This document shows, in pieces, positions 26,482-34,452 of a stretch of DNA of 64,000 nucleotides; the stretch's first letter is position 1; each line of letters starts with the position of its first letter. Under the pieces are notes generated by a model. The model saw only the letters and a list, made by a program, of their open reading frames with translations, had not been told where the DNA came from and searched no databases. Position numbers and translations under genes: made by a program. This DNA comes from Bathymodiolus brooksi thiotrophic gill symbiont (GTDB taxonomy: Bacteria; Pseudomonadota; Gammaproteobacteria; PS1; Pseudothioglobaceae): contig NZ_CAHJWD020000056.1 of NCBI RefSeq assembly GCF_903642095.1, positions 17,484 to 81,483 of the forward strand, written 5' to 3'.

Positions 26482-27354
26482 ATGGATAATTTCACACTTA
26501 TCGATCAATTCCTTGACCATTATTGGCTGTCATCAGGTGCCAGTCCAAACACCCTATCAGCCTATCGTTCCGACCTCAGGATTTTTTCTCAATGGCTAAA
26601 AAGTTCCCTTGAAAAAGTTGATGATACCACCATTAATGATTATTTCAAACACAGAGAACTTAACCCCGCAACCCAAGCACGCATACTTACTTGCCTACGA
26701 GCGTTTTATCAATATCAACTTACCATACAAGCCATTGCCCTTAATCCAACAGAAAAACTCTGCCATCCAAAGCAAGTGCAAAAACTCCCCGTCTTCTTAA
26801 ACATCACAGAAGTTGAAGCATTACTTGATACACCCAACAAGAAAACCATCTTCGGTATGCGTGACCGTGCTATGTTAGAGTTGTTATATTCGTGTGGATT
26901 ACGCGTTTCAGAATTAATTAGTTTGGAGTATCACAATCTAAACCTCAACGAAGAATACATTCGTATTCATGGCAAAGGCAACAAGGAACGAATGTTGCCA
27001 ATGGGTGAAGTAGCAATGGACTACCTATCCATTTACGAAGAAAAATCTCGCCCCTTTCTCCTAAAAACTGGACAAACCGACGCTTATTTTCTAAGTAACC
27101 GTGGCTCAGGTATGAGCAGACAAAATTTTTTCTACATCATTAAAGCCTACGCCCTAAAAGCAGGTATCAGCAAGCCCCTTTCTCCACATACACTCCGCCA
27201 CGCTTTCGCTACGCATTTGGTGCAACAAGGTGCGGATTTGCGTAGTGTGCAATTGATGCTAGGACACAGCGATATTTCCACTACTCAAATCTACACCCAC
27301 ATTCAAAATACGCAATTAAAATCTCAACATCAAAAACATCATCCTCGTGGCTGA
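26482..27354 (+). CDS. xerD: Tyrosine recombinase XerD
   Basis: Site-specific recombinase that with XerC resolves chromosome dimers at dif. The 290 residues contain an N-terminal SAM-like DNA-binding domain (about 5-90) and the full catalytic set: Arg141 (GLRVSEL), Lys165 (HGKGNKER), His236 and Arg239 (HTLRHAF), His262 (GHSDIS) and Tyr271 (YTHI). XerD is favoured over XerC by the N-terminal segment FLDHYWLSSGASPNTLSAYR. No integrase-like neighbours or attachment sites are near, so it is taken as the housekeeping gene. Confidence 0.88.
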   Translation: MDNFTLIDQFLDHYWLSSGASPNTLSAYRSDLRIFSQWLKSSLEKVDDTTINDYFKHRELNPATQARILTCLRAFYQYQLTIQAIALNPTEKLCHPKQVQKLPVFLNITEVEALLDTPNKKTIFGMRDRAMLELLYSCGLRVSELISLEYHNLNLNEEYIRIHGKGNKERMLPMGEVAMDYLSIYEEKSRPFLLKTGQTDAYFLSNRGSGMSRQNFFYIIKAYALKAGISKPLSPHTLRHAFATHLVQQGADLRSVQLMLGHSDISTTQIYTHIQNTQLKSQHQKHHPRG

Positions 27355-27489
27355 TTTTAGGTATTTCTAGGTGTGCCTTTAAAGCGAGACTTTTACGATT
27401 AATGCTTGAACAATTGGACGGCTCTCATATTATCCATTTTTTTGAATAATGGCATCACTTGAAAACAATTGCAATACCATTAACGATAA

Positions 27490-27966
27490 TTAGATATATT
27501 TAACTTCTAAAATTTCGTAAAGAATGTTGCCTTGTGGCGCTTTAACAGTAACTTCATCACCCTCTTCGTTACCCATTAAGGCACTGGCGATTGGGGAATG
27601 GCATGAGATTTTTTTAAGTTCAATATTAGATTCATCTTCACCAACTATTTGGTAAGTAATTTCCTTGTCATCTACAAGATTCATTAAAGTAACTGTGGTG
27701 CCAAAAACGCATCTACCATCTTGGTTAAGCTTAGTAACATCAATGACTTGCATATGTGAAAGTTTTGCTTCAATTTCTTTGATGCGTCCTTCAATAAAAC
27801 CTTGTTCTTCTTTAGCAGCGTGGTATTCGGCGTTTTCTTTAAGGTCGCCATGTGCGCGTGCGGTGGCAATTTCTTCAACGATGCGTGGTCGCTCAATGTC
27901 TTTAAGGTTTAATAATTCTGATTCTAATGCTTTAGCACCTGCAACAGTCATTGGGATATTGTCCAT
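27490..27966 (-). CDS. greA: Transcription elongation factor GreA
   Basis: Rescues backtracked RNA polymerase by stimulating transcript cleavage. The 158 residues have the N-terminal coiled coil (about 8-75, with [20 protein letters not shown] and [12 protein letters not shown] carrying the acidic tip) and the C-terminal FKBP-like domain ([15 protein letters not shown], about 126-140). It is 10 bp after carB, a common carAB-greA arrangement. Confidence 0.96.
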   Translation of the reverse strand: MDNIPMTVAGAKALESELLNLKDIERPRIVEEIATARAHGDLKENAEYHAAKEEQGFIEGRIKEIEAKLSHMQVIDVTKLNQDGRCVFGTTVTLMNLVDDKEITYQIVGEDESNIELKKISCHSPIASALMGNEEGDEVTVKAPQGNILYEILEVKYI

Positions 27967-27976
27967 ATTTTATCTC

Positions 27977-30900
27977 CTAGTTATTCAGTGATTGTATTGT
28001 TCTCACTGTTATTTTTTTATTAACTTTTAAGCCATCTAACATCGCAAAAGCTGCTGCCACTGTAGTGATAAATGGCACTTTATGCACCAAAGCTTGACAA
28101 CGAATTGTGGCAGCATCTTCAGCGCCTTGAGTATCTTCAGTTGAGTTGATAATTAAATCAATCTCATCATTTTTAATCATATCAACAATATGTGGCGAAC
28201 CTTCAGAGACTTTGTTTACCACTTCACAATCTAAATCTGCATCGGTCAAAATTTCTTTATTGCTACGAGTTGCCACTAAACTAAAGCCTTGTGATGCGAG
28301 ACGATTACCTAAATCAACCAAATCATCCCGGTCTAATTTACGCAAACTAACAAACACTTTACCACTTTCAGGTGCACGACTACCAGCCGCTAGTTGGGCT
28401 TTGTCAAAGGCTGAGGCAAAATCTTTGCCAATGCCCATTACCTCACCTGTTGAACGCATTTCAGGACCTAAAATTGGGTCAACGCCTAAAAATTTATTGA
28501 ATGGAAATACGGCTTCTTTTACGCTAAAGTGTTGTGGAATAATTTCCTTGGTAAAGCCCAATTGCTTGAGTGTTTTGCCTGCCATTACCCGTGCTGCAAT
28601 ATTCGCTAATGGTACGCCAATTGCTTTAGACACAAAAGGCACAGTGCGGGAAGCACGAGGATTAACCTCAATAATATAAATTTCATCATCTTGATAAGCA
28701 AGTTGTGTATTCATTAAGCCAATAACGCCCAATTTTTTTGCCATCGCAATAACTTGTTCACGCATTTCATCTAACACTTCTGTCGGCAATGAATAAGATG
28801 GTAGCGAACAAGCCGAGTCGCCTGAGTGAATACCTGCCTGCTCAATATGCTGCATAATACCACCAATAACCACAATTTCACCATCGCAAATCACATCAAT
28901 ATCAACTTCAATGGCATGGTCAAGAAACGAATCTAATAACACAGGTGCATCGTTCGAAACTTGCACAGCAGTGTGCATATAGTGATCAAGACTGTCTTTG
29001 TCGTAAACGATTTCCATAGCCCGACCGCCCAGCACATAAGAGGGGCGAACCACTAGAGGGAAGCCAATGCCATCGGCAATATCTTGTGCTTGTTCTACTG
29101 AACGAGCTGTGCCATTAAGTGGCTGTTTAAGGTTTAATTCTTGTAGCATCTTAGAGAATCGCTCTCTATCTTCTGCCAAATCAATCGCATCGGGACTAGT
29201 GCCAATAATTTTTGCACCCGTTTTCTCCAGTGCATCCGCTAGTTTTAAAGGTGTTTGCCCGCCATAATGCACAATAATGCCATCTGGATTCTCAACATCA
29301 ATCACTGCCAATACATCTTCTAGCGTTAATGGCTCAAAATACAAACGATCAGAAATATTATAATCAGTCGAAACTGTTTCAGGATTGCAATTCACCATAA
29401 TGGTCTCATAGCCATCCGCACGCAATGCTTTTGATGCATGCACACAACAATAATCAAATTCAATACCTTGTCCAATACGATTAGGCCCACCACCCAAAAT
29501 TAATATTTTTTTCTTATTGGTTGGCTTGGCTTCGCATTGTTGCTGGTAAGTGGAATACAAATATGCCGTTTGCGTATCAAACTCAGCTGCACAACTGTCA
29601 ACTCGCTTAAAAACAGGCTTAATATTTAATGCTTTTCGGCGTTCACGCACAGACGATTCACTGCAATTACACAGTTGTGCCAAACGCGCATCGGAGAAAC
29701 CTTTGCGCTTTAAATCAAATAATTCACTGGCATTAATATCGGTAATGTTACTGGCATTAATTTGCATTTCACTAGAAACAATATCTTGTATTTGTGCCAA
29801 AAACCAAAAATCAACTTTGGATAAATCAAACACCTCTTCAAGGGTCATACCAAATCTAAACGCATCTGCTAGATAAAAAATTCGCTCGCCACGAGCAGAA
29901 ATACACTCACTTCTAATTTTATTGCGTGCATCATCAGCACCCAAATCAACAATTGGGTCAAGTCCAACTTTGTCGGTCTCTAAACCTCTAAGTGCTTTTT
30001 GCAAAGATTCTTGAAAAGTTGAACCTATTGCCATTACTTCGCCTACAGATTTCATTTGTGTCGTCAGTCTGTCATCCGCTTTGGGAAACTTTTCAAAGGC
30101 AAATCTTGGAATTTTGGTAACCACATAATCAATACTTGGCTCAAACGAAGCAGGTGTTTTGCCTCCCGTAATGTCGTTATCAAGTTCATCAAGGGTGTAA
30201 CCTACTGCAAGCTTGGCTGCCACTTTTGCAATCGGAAAACCGGTTGCTTTTGACGCTAAAGCGGATGAGCGAGAAACCCTTGGATTCATCTCAATAATCG
30301 TCAATCGTCCATCTTTTGGATTGAGCGCAAATTGCACATTGGAACCGCCTGTATCTACGCCAATCTCACGCAAAACAGCCAGCGAAGCATTACGCATTAT
30401 TTGGTATTCTTTATCAGTTAAAGTTTGGGCAGGAGCAACCGTGATTGAATCACCCGTGTGAATACCCATGGGGTCAAGATTTTCAATTGAGCAAATAATA
30501 ATGCAATTGTCTTTATGGTCACGCACCACTTCCATTTCAAACTCTTTCCAGCCCAAAATTGACTCTTCAACCAACAATTCATTAGTCGGGGAAAGGTCTA
30601 GTCCTCGTTCACAAATTTCAACAAATTCTTCTTTATTATAAGCAATACCGCCCCCTGAACCCCCCATAGTGAATGAGGGGCGAATAACAGTTGGAAAACC
30701 TACCATTTCCTGAACAACAAACGCCTCTTCCAGATTATGTGCAACGGCTGCCTGAGGCATATCAAGCCCAATTTTAAGCATTGCTTCACGGAACAAATCA
30801 CGGTCTTCTGCTTTATTAATGGCTTCTTTTTTAGCGCCAATCATCTCAACACCATATTTTTCTAACACGCCGTATCGCTCTAAATCTAGCGCACAATTCA

Positions 30901-31186
30901 GTGCCGTTTGTCCGCCCATCGTTGGTAGCAGTGCATCAGGCCTCTCATCTTCAATAATTTTTTCAACTGTGTGCCATTCAATTGGTTCAATATAAGTTGC
31001 ATCTGCCATTTGTGGGTCGGTCATAATCGTAGCTGGATTGGAATTAACCAAAATCACCCGATAACCTTCTTCACGCAATGCGGCACACGCTTGTGCACCT
31101 GAATAATCAAATTCACACGCCTGCCCAATGACAATAGGGCCGGCACCAATGATTAAAATACTTTTTAGGTCTTGTCTTTTAGGCAT
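27977..31186 (-). CDS. carB: Carbamoyl-phosphate synthase large subunit
   Basis: Makes carbamoyl phosphate from bicarbonate, ammonia and ATP for arginine and pyrimidine synthesis. The 1069 residues hold two homologous ATP-grasp halves (about 1-400 and 550-935), an oligomerisation region between them, and a C-terminal MGS-like allosteric domain (about 940-1069). The opening [21 protein letters not shown] and its repeat [21 protein letters not shown] are diagnostic. It lies 24 bp after mlaA. Its ATG overlaps what looks like an end of the dispersed repeat. Confidence 0.97.
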   Translation of the reverse strand: MPKRQDLKSILIIGAGPIVIGQACEFDYSGAQACAALREEGYRVILVNSNPATIMTDPQMADATYIEPIEWHTVEKIIEDERPDALLPTMGGQTALNCALDLERYGVLEKYGVEMIGAKKEAINKAEDRDLFREAMLKIGLDMPQAAVAHNLEEAFVVQEMVGFPTVIRPSFTMGGSGGGIAYNKEEFVEICERGLDLSPTNELLVEESILGWKEFEMEVVRDHKDNCIIICSIENLDPMGIHTGDSITVAPAQTLTDKEYQIMRNASLAVLREIGVDTGGSNVQFALNPKDGRLTIIEMNPRVSRSSALASKATGFPIAKVAAKLAVGYTLDELDNDITGGKTPASFEPSIDYVVTKIPRFAFEKFPKADDRLTTQMKSVGEVMAIGSTFQESLQKALRGLETDKVGLDPIVDLGADDARNKIRSECISARGERIFYLADAFRFGMTLEEVFDLSKVDFWFLAQIQDIVSSEMQINASNITDINASELFDLKRKGFSDARLAQLCNCSESSVRERRKALNIKPVFKRVDSCAAEFDTQTAYLYSTYQQQCEAKPTNKKKILILGGGPNRIGQGIEFDYCCVHASKALRADGYETIMVNCNPETVSTDYNISDRLYFEPLTLEDVLAVIDVENPDGIIVHYGGQTPLKLADALEKTGAKIIGTSPDAIDLAEDRERFSKMLQELNLKQPLNGTARSVEQAQDIADGIGFPLVVRPSYVLGGRAMEIVYDKDSLDHYMHTAVQVSNDAPVLLDSFLDHAIEVDIDVICDGEIVVIGGIMQHIEQAGIHSGDSACSLPSYSLPTEVLDEMREQVIAMAKKLGVIGLMNTQLAYQDDEIYIIEVNPRASRTVPFVSKAIGVPLANIAARVMAGKTLKQLGFTKEIIPQHFSVKEAVFPFNKFLGVDPILGPEMRSTGEVMGIGKDFASAFDKAQLAAGSRAPESGKVFVSLRKLDRDDLVDLGNRLASQGFSLVATRSNKEILTDADLDCEVVNKVSEGSPHIVDMIKNDEIDLIINSTEDTQGAEDAATIRCQALVHKVPFITTVAAAFAMLDGLKVNKKITVRTIQSLNN

Positions 31187-31200
31187 TATGTAAAGGTCTC
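31184..31200. repeat. Single end of the dispersed repeat at the carB start
   Basis: ATTATGTAAAGGTCTC closely matches the right end TTTATGCAAAGGTCTC of the intact copies and overlaps the carB start codon. It could be a remnant left by excision or a chance match; no second end is found nearby. Confidence 0.4.
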
Positions 31201-31210
31201 AGTTTTATAA

Positions 31211-31882
31211 TTAAAATTCATCATCATCAGGTAAATCACCATTGTATACATCAAATTTTCGCTTTTGCAAATAAGAAGAGCGCATCACAGTATAAGGGTC
31301 ATCTGATTTTTTAAGTAAGTTACTTATTGGTAATAATTTAACACGCATATCAACTGCTTGGGCTGCACCTAAGCTAGTTTTTTCTATTATGTTAATGCTT
31401 TTAGTTTGCTCCATACTTTGCAGACTATCTACCACCTCACCTGTTGTATCACGCAATGTCGAGGGGCCTAAAATCGGTAACACGACATAATTACCCTCTG
31501 GTACACCCCAAACTGCCAAAGTTTGACCAAAATCCTCATAGGTTTTTTTCAGTCCGATTTCGCCTGCCACATTAAATAAACCAAGTATCCCCAATGTGGA
31601 ATTAATTAAAATTCTACCCAATGTATTGACACTACTCACTATTTCAAACTGCACCAACTCATTACTAAATGTATTAATATCGCCAATATTAGAAGAAAAA
31701 TCACTCACTCTATCTTGCACTGACTCAAAAATATTCTCCTCATAAGATCTGGCAATTGGTTCAAAAATATTCTCATCTATTGTTTGATTAAATTCAAAAA
31801 TTACACGGTTAATCTCTTCCCATGGGTCAACATCATTTGCCATCAATGAAAAAGGCATTAACATTAACATTAACAATTTCAC
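31211..31882 (-). CDS. mlaA: MlaA (VacJ)-family outer-membrane lipid-asymmetry protein
   Basis: MlaA removes misplaced phospholipids from the outer leaflet. The 223 residues show [15 protein letters not shown] (about 18-32), [17 protein letters not shown] (about 90-106), [28 protein letters not shown] (about 115-142, key pieces FGQTLAVWG and LPILGPS). The signal peptide ([17 protein letters not shown]) has no lipobox cysteine, unlike classical MlaA lipoproteins. It overlaps the carA stop (ATGA) and precedes carB, which is an unusual position. Confidence 0.9.
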   Translation of the reverse strand: MKLLMLMLMPFSLMANDVDPWEEINRVIFEFNQTIDENIFEPIARSYEENIFESVQDRVSDFSSNIGDINTFSNELVQFEIVSSVNTLGRILINSTLGILGLFNVAGEIGLKKTYEDFGQTLAVWGVPEGNYVVLPILGPSTLRDTTGEVVDSLQSMEQTKSINIIEKTSLGAAQAVDMRVKLLPISNLLKKSDDPYTVMRSSYLQKRKFDVYNGDLPDDDEF

Positions 31883-33000
31883 CCTTTCATCTCTTGTATA
31901 AAAATATCGAATAAACCACTCATATCATGTGGCCCCGGTGAGGCTTCGGGATGCCCCTGAAAACCAAATGCTTTTTTACCAGTGACTCTAATACCTTGAA
32001 TGGTATCGTCAAACAAAGACTTATGAGTTACTTCAAGATGTGCTGGTAAATTACTTGCTGATACTGAAAAACCATGATTTTGCGAAGTAATCATCACCTG
32101 TTTAGAAGCCAAATCTTGCACTGGATGATTGGCACCATGATGACCAACAGTCATTTTTTCAGTTGATGCGCCGCTTGCCAATGATAACAATTGATGCCCC
32201 AAACAAATGCCAAACATAGGTATATTTTTTGCTAATAAAGTTTGAATATTCTCAATCGCATAATCACATGGCTCAGGGTCACCGGGGCCGTTGGACAAAA
32301 ACACGCCATCGGGGTTCATTGCCAAAACTTCTGCAACAGGTGTTTGTGCATTGACTACTATTAAATCACAGCCCCTGTCCACCAACATTCTTAAAATATT
32401 TTTTTTCACGCCATAATCGTAAACCACCACGCTAAATTTTACCTCAAGTGGATTAAATTCACCTTTTTCAAGGGAATAAGAACCTTCATTAAAAGTATAT
32501 TGTTTAGTGGTTGAAACTACCTTGGCTAAATCCATATTTTTAAGTCCAGCAAAGGATTGTGCCTTGGTAATTGCTAATGCTTCATCAATATTATCACCTG
32601 TTATAATGCAACCTTTGAGTGCCCCTTTTTCACGCAAATGGCGTGTTAAAGCACGGGTATCGATATTGCTAATTGCAATAATATTATTGTTTAATAAATA
32701 TTCATCCAATGACATTTCATTACGCCAATTGCTGTGCAATAGAGGTAAATCACGAATAATCAAACCAGAGGCATAAACCTTAGTAGATTCTTCATCAATT
32801 TGGTTAGTGCCTGTATTGCCAATATGTGGATAAGTTAGTGCCACAATTTGCTTGGCATAAGAAGGGTCGGTTAAAATTTCTTGGTAACCTGTCATTGAGG
32901 TATTAAATACTACCTCACCTAATGTTTGACCGCTAGCACCGATTGATTTCCCTTTGAAAATTGCGCCATCTTCTAATGCTAATATAGCAACTTGCGACAC
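31879..33000 (-). CDS. carA: Carbamoyl-phosphate synthase small subunit
   Basis: Glutaminase subunit that feeds ammonia to CarB. An N-terminal CarA domain ([18 protein letters not shown], about 33-50) precedes a class I amidotransferase domain with the nucleophile cysteine in [10 protein letters not shown] (about 255) and [10 protein letters not shown] near the end. The GTG at 33000 is chosen because a GGAG ribosome-binding site lies seven bases upstream and the homologous proteins start at this point; a longer open frame to 33045 is unlikely. Length 373 residues is usual. Confidence 0.95.
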   Translation of the reverse strand: MSQVAILALEDGAIFKGKSIGASGQTLGEVVFNTSMTGYQEILTDPSYAKQIVALTYPHIGNTGTNQIDEESTKVYASGLIIRDLPLLHSNWRNEMSLDEYLLNNNIIAISNIDTRALTRHLREKGALKGCIITGDNIDEALAITKAQSFAGLKNMDLAKVVSTTKQYTFNEGSYSLEKGEFNPLEVKFSVVVYDYGVKKNILRMLVDRGCDLIVVNAQTPVAEVLAMNPDGVFLSNGPGDPEPCDYAIENIQTLLAKNIPMFGICLGHQLLSLASGASTEKMTVGHHGANHPVQDLASKQVMITSQNHGFSVSASNLPAHLEVTHKSLFDDTIQGIRVTGKKAFGFQGHPEASPGPHDMSGLFDIFIQEMKG

Positions 33001-33070
33001 TGAACACTCCTGAATTAAAAACTTCGGGAATTTTACCACAAGCAACCTTTAATCTAACAGGCAAATCAGA

Positions 33071-33076
33071 TATAAT
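33071..33076 (+). promoter_or_regulatory. Candidate -10 element for the HMA-thiS pair
   Basis: A consensus TATAAT lies 35 bp before the HMA gene start in the divergent carA/HMA gap. The -35 region is weak (TTTAAT-like). Confidence 0.4.
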
Positions 33077-33110
33077 CACACGCTTTGAAATCAAATAAAA
33101 AGGTGTTATT

Positions 33111-33380
33111 ATGGAAATTACAGTAGAAAATATCAAATGTGGTGGCTGTATAGGTACCATCACCAAAAAACTGAATACAGAATTTAATACCGATAGCACC
33201 AAAGTAAATGTGGATCAAGGCACGATTGACATTAATGTTGAAGATGCCAAACGCAACGAAGTGGTCAAAATTTTACTTAACTTAGGTTACCCTGAAACTA
33301 ATTCAGTTCATGGTTTCAGCTCAGCTAAAGCTAAAGCAAAATCATTCGTTTCTTGTGCCATCGGCAAAATGGATAAATGA
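33111..33380 (+). CDS. Small heavy-metal-associated (HMA) domain protein
   Basis: An 89-residue cytoplasmic protein. Residues 1-65 are a ferredoxin-like HMA domain with the metal-binding pair in IKCGGCIGTI (Cys10 and Cys13). The canonical motif is MxCxxC, so the methionine is replaced by isoleucine. A C-terminal tail adds a third cysteine (VSCAIGKMDK, about 82). It may bind copper or another soft metal as a chaperone. It overlaps thiS (ATGA), which is odd for a metallochaperone. Confidence 0.85.
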   Translation: MEITVENIKCGGCIGTITKKLNTEFNTDSTKVNVDQGTIDINVEDAKRNEVVKILLNLGYPETNSVHGFSSAKAKAKSFVSCAIGKMDK

Positions 33381-33577
33381 TTCTACAAGTCAATGGTGAA
33401 CAATTTGAAATTGCCAGTGGCTCAACCGCCACTGATTTAATCACTAAACTCGATTATCAAAACCAACGCATTGCCTTAGAGGTCAACGAAACCATTATCC
33501 CCAAATCAAATCACGCCAAATTTCTCCTAAACAAAGGAGATAAAATTGAAATTATTAAAGCAGTAGGCGGCGGTTAA
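33377..33577 (+). CDS. thiS: ThiS/MoaD-like sulfur-carrier protein
   Basis: A 66-residue ubiquitin-fold sulfur carrier ending in AVGGG, the Gly-Gly tail that is thiocarboxylated. The segments LQVNGEQFEI and KGDKIEIIKAVGGG match ThiS for the thiazole ring of thiamine. No thiG follows, unlike most thiS loci, so the partner enzyme must be elsewhere or the carrier could serve another pathway. Confidence 0.88.
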   Translation: MILQVNGEQFEIASGSTATDLITKLDYQNQRIALEVNETIIPKSNHAKFLLNKGDKIEIIKAVGGG

Positions 33578-33617
33578 TTGCCAAGGTTTATCCTTGACAA
33601 GAATACAGGGAAAATTA

Positions 33618-34139
33618 TTATTTAGAACGCACCAAACGAACATAATTGTTATTGTCGCGTGCTTCAGAGTTAATATGGCCATAGTTGAAATGCAACTGCC
33701 ATGTATGATAGCTAAGGTCCTGAAGATTAGCAGCATTAGGCGAGGATGACCAATGGTAGTCAGTAGGCGTATTTGGAAAAATACTTTCATTGATATTAGG
33801 GTTAAAGCAACGACGACCGACTAAAGAACTTAGTTCCTTTATATTTGGTAAACGCCAATCGATATAAGATGCAAAACTGTGATTGTTTGCTAATTGTAAT
33901 GCCTCTTCCCAATTGTGCTTGGTGCCTGTGCCTGTGCTACAATCATTGCCACTTAGACCTTGAGCACATTTTTTCCACATTAAATTAGTTTGATTATCAG
34001 TAACCGTGCCATTGTCATGATTGACATATCTGCTATCTTTCCACTCGTTAGGAATATAGTCTCGGCAGGTTTGAGCCAATAAATAGTTGGTGGCTAAAAA
34101 TATAATGTTAATTGTGAAAAATAAAATTGTTTTTTTCAT
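33618..34139 (-). CDS. Secreted DUF1566 (Lcl_C) domain protein
   Basis: A 173-residue exported protein with a signal peptide (about 1-22, ending NYLLAQ). The rest is one DUF1566/Lcl_C domain, a C-type-lectin-like fold: VTDNQTNLMWKKC (about 46-58), ASYIDWRLPNIKELSSL (about 90-106), WSSSPNA and a C-terminal YVRLVRSK. The domain is shared with the large lipoprotein two genes upstream. In other bacteria such C-termini can be variable regions of diversity-generating retroelements; none is seen here. Ligand unknown. Confidence 0.8.
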   Translation of the reverse strand: MKKTILFFTINIIFLATNYLLAQTCRDYIPNEWKDSRYVNHDNGTVTDNQTNLMWKKCAQGLSGNDCSTGTGTKHNWEEALQLANNHSFASYIDWRLPNIKELSSLVGRRCFNPNINESIFPNTPTDYHWSSSPNAANLQDLSYHTWQLHFNYGHINSEARDNNNYVRLVRSK

Positions 34140-34140
34140 G

Positions 34141-34434
34141 TTATGTCCTTAGTTGTGGATAGAGGCAATAAACGAAGTTTGAAATTTTTTCAAGTCGCTT
34201 GCTCTTCTGATAACCTTGCTCGTTAATAAGACGCATATACAATTGCATAAAATCATTTTGACTGCTCTTTATTAATTGCTGCAAATGTTGTGGTAATTTG
34301 TGCAAACTGTCTTTTTTAAAAATAAAACATTTGCCTTTTTGTAAAAAAATAACAAAATTTTTAACCGCACTTTCCATGTCAAAAACTAAGTATATTGCAT
34401 TGCGATAAATAGAAAATTTGTTTTGATAATTCAT
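34141..34434 (-). CDS. Uncharacterised small protein in the DUF1566 operon
   Basis: I do not recognise this 97-residue protein. It is basic, rich in Lys, Gln and aromatic residues, without a signal peptide, and looks mostly helical (HKLPQHLQQLIKSSQNDFM, about 45-63, amphipathic). It is set 1 bp before the secreted DUF1566 gene and 18 bp after the lipoprotein gene, so all three are probably co-transcribed. It could be an accessory factor of the two surface proteins. It does not resemble the Avd protein of retroelements. Confidence 0.6.
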   Translation of the reverse strand: MNYQNKFSIYRNAIYLVFDMESAVKNFVIFLQKGKCFIFKKDSLHKLPQHLQQLIKSSQNDFMQLYMRLINEQGYQKSKRLEKISNFVYCLYPQLRT

Positions 34435-34452
34435 AATTTTAAAATAAAAAAA

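Noticed and set aside
26482-27354. Phage or island integrase
   Set aside because: XerD-like N-terminus, no attachment-site repeats, no phage genes; it is likely the housekeeping recombinase.
28146-28679. A 177-codon open frame on the plus strand
   Set aside because: It is the antisense shadow of carB with serine/leucine/arginine-rich composition and no motif.
33001-33045. Longer N-terminus for carA
   Set aside because: The GTG at 33000 has a good GGAG site and matches the normal CarA start.
34141-34434. Retroelement accessory protein (Avd)
   Set aside because: Small and helical, in a suggestive place, but the sequence does not resemble Avd and no reverse transcriptase is present.
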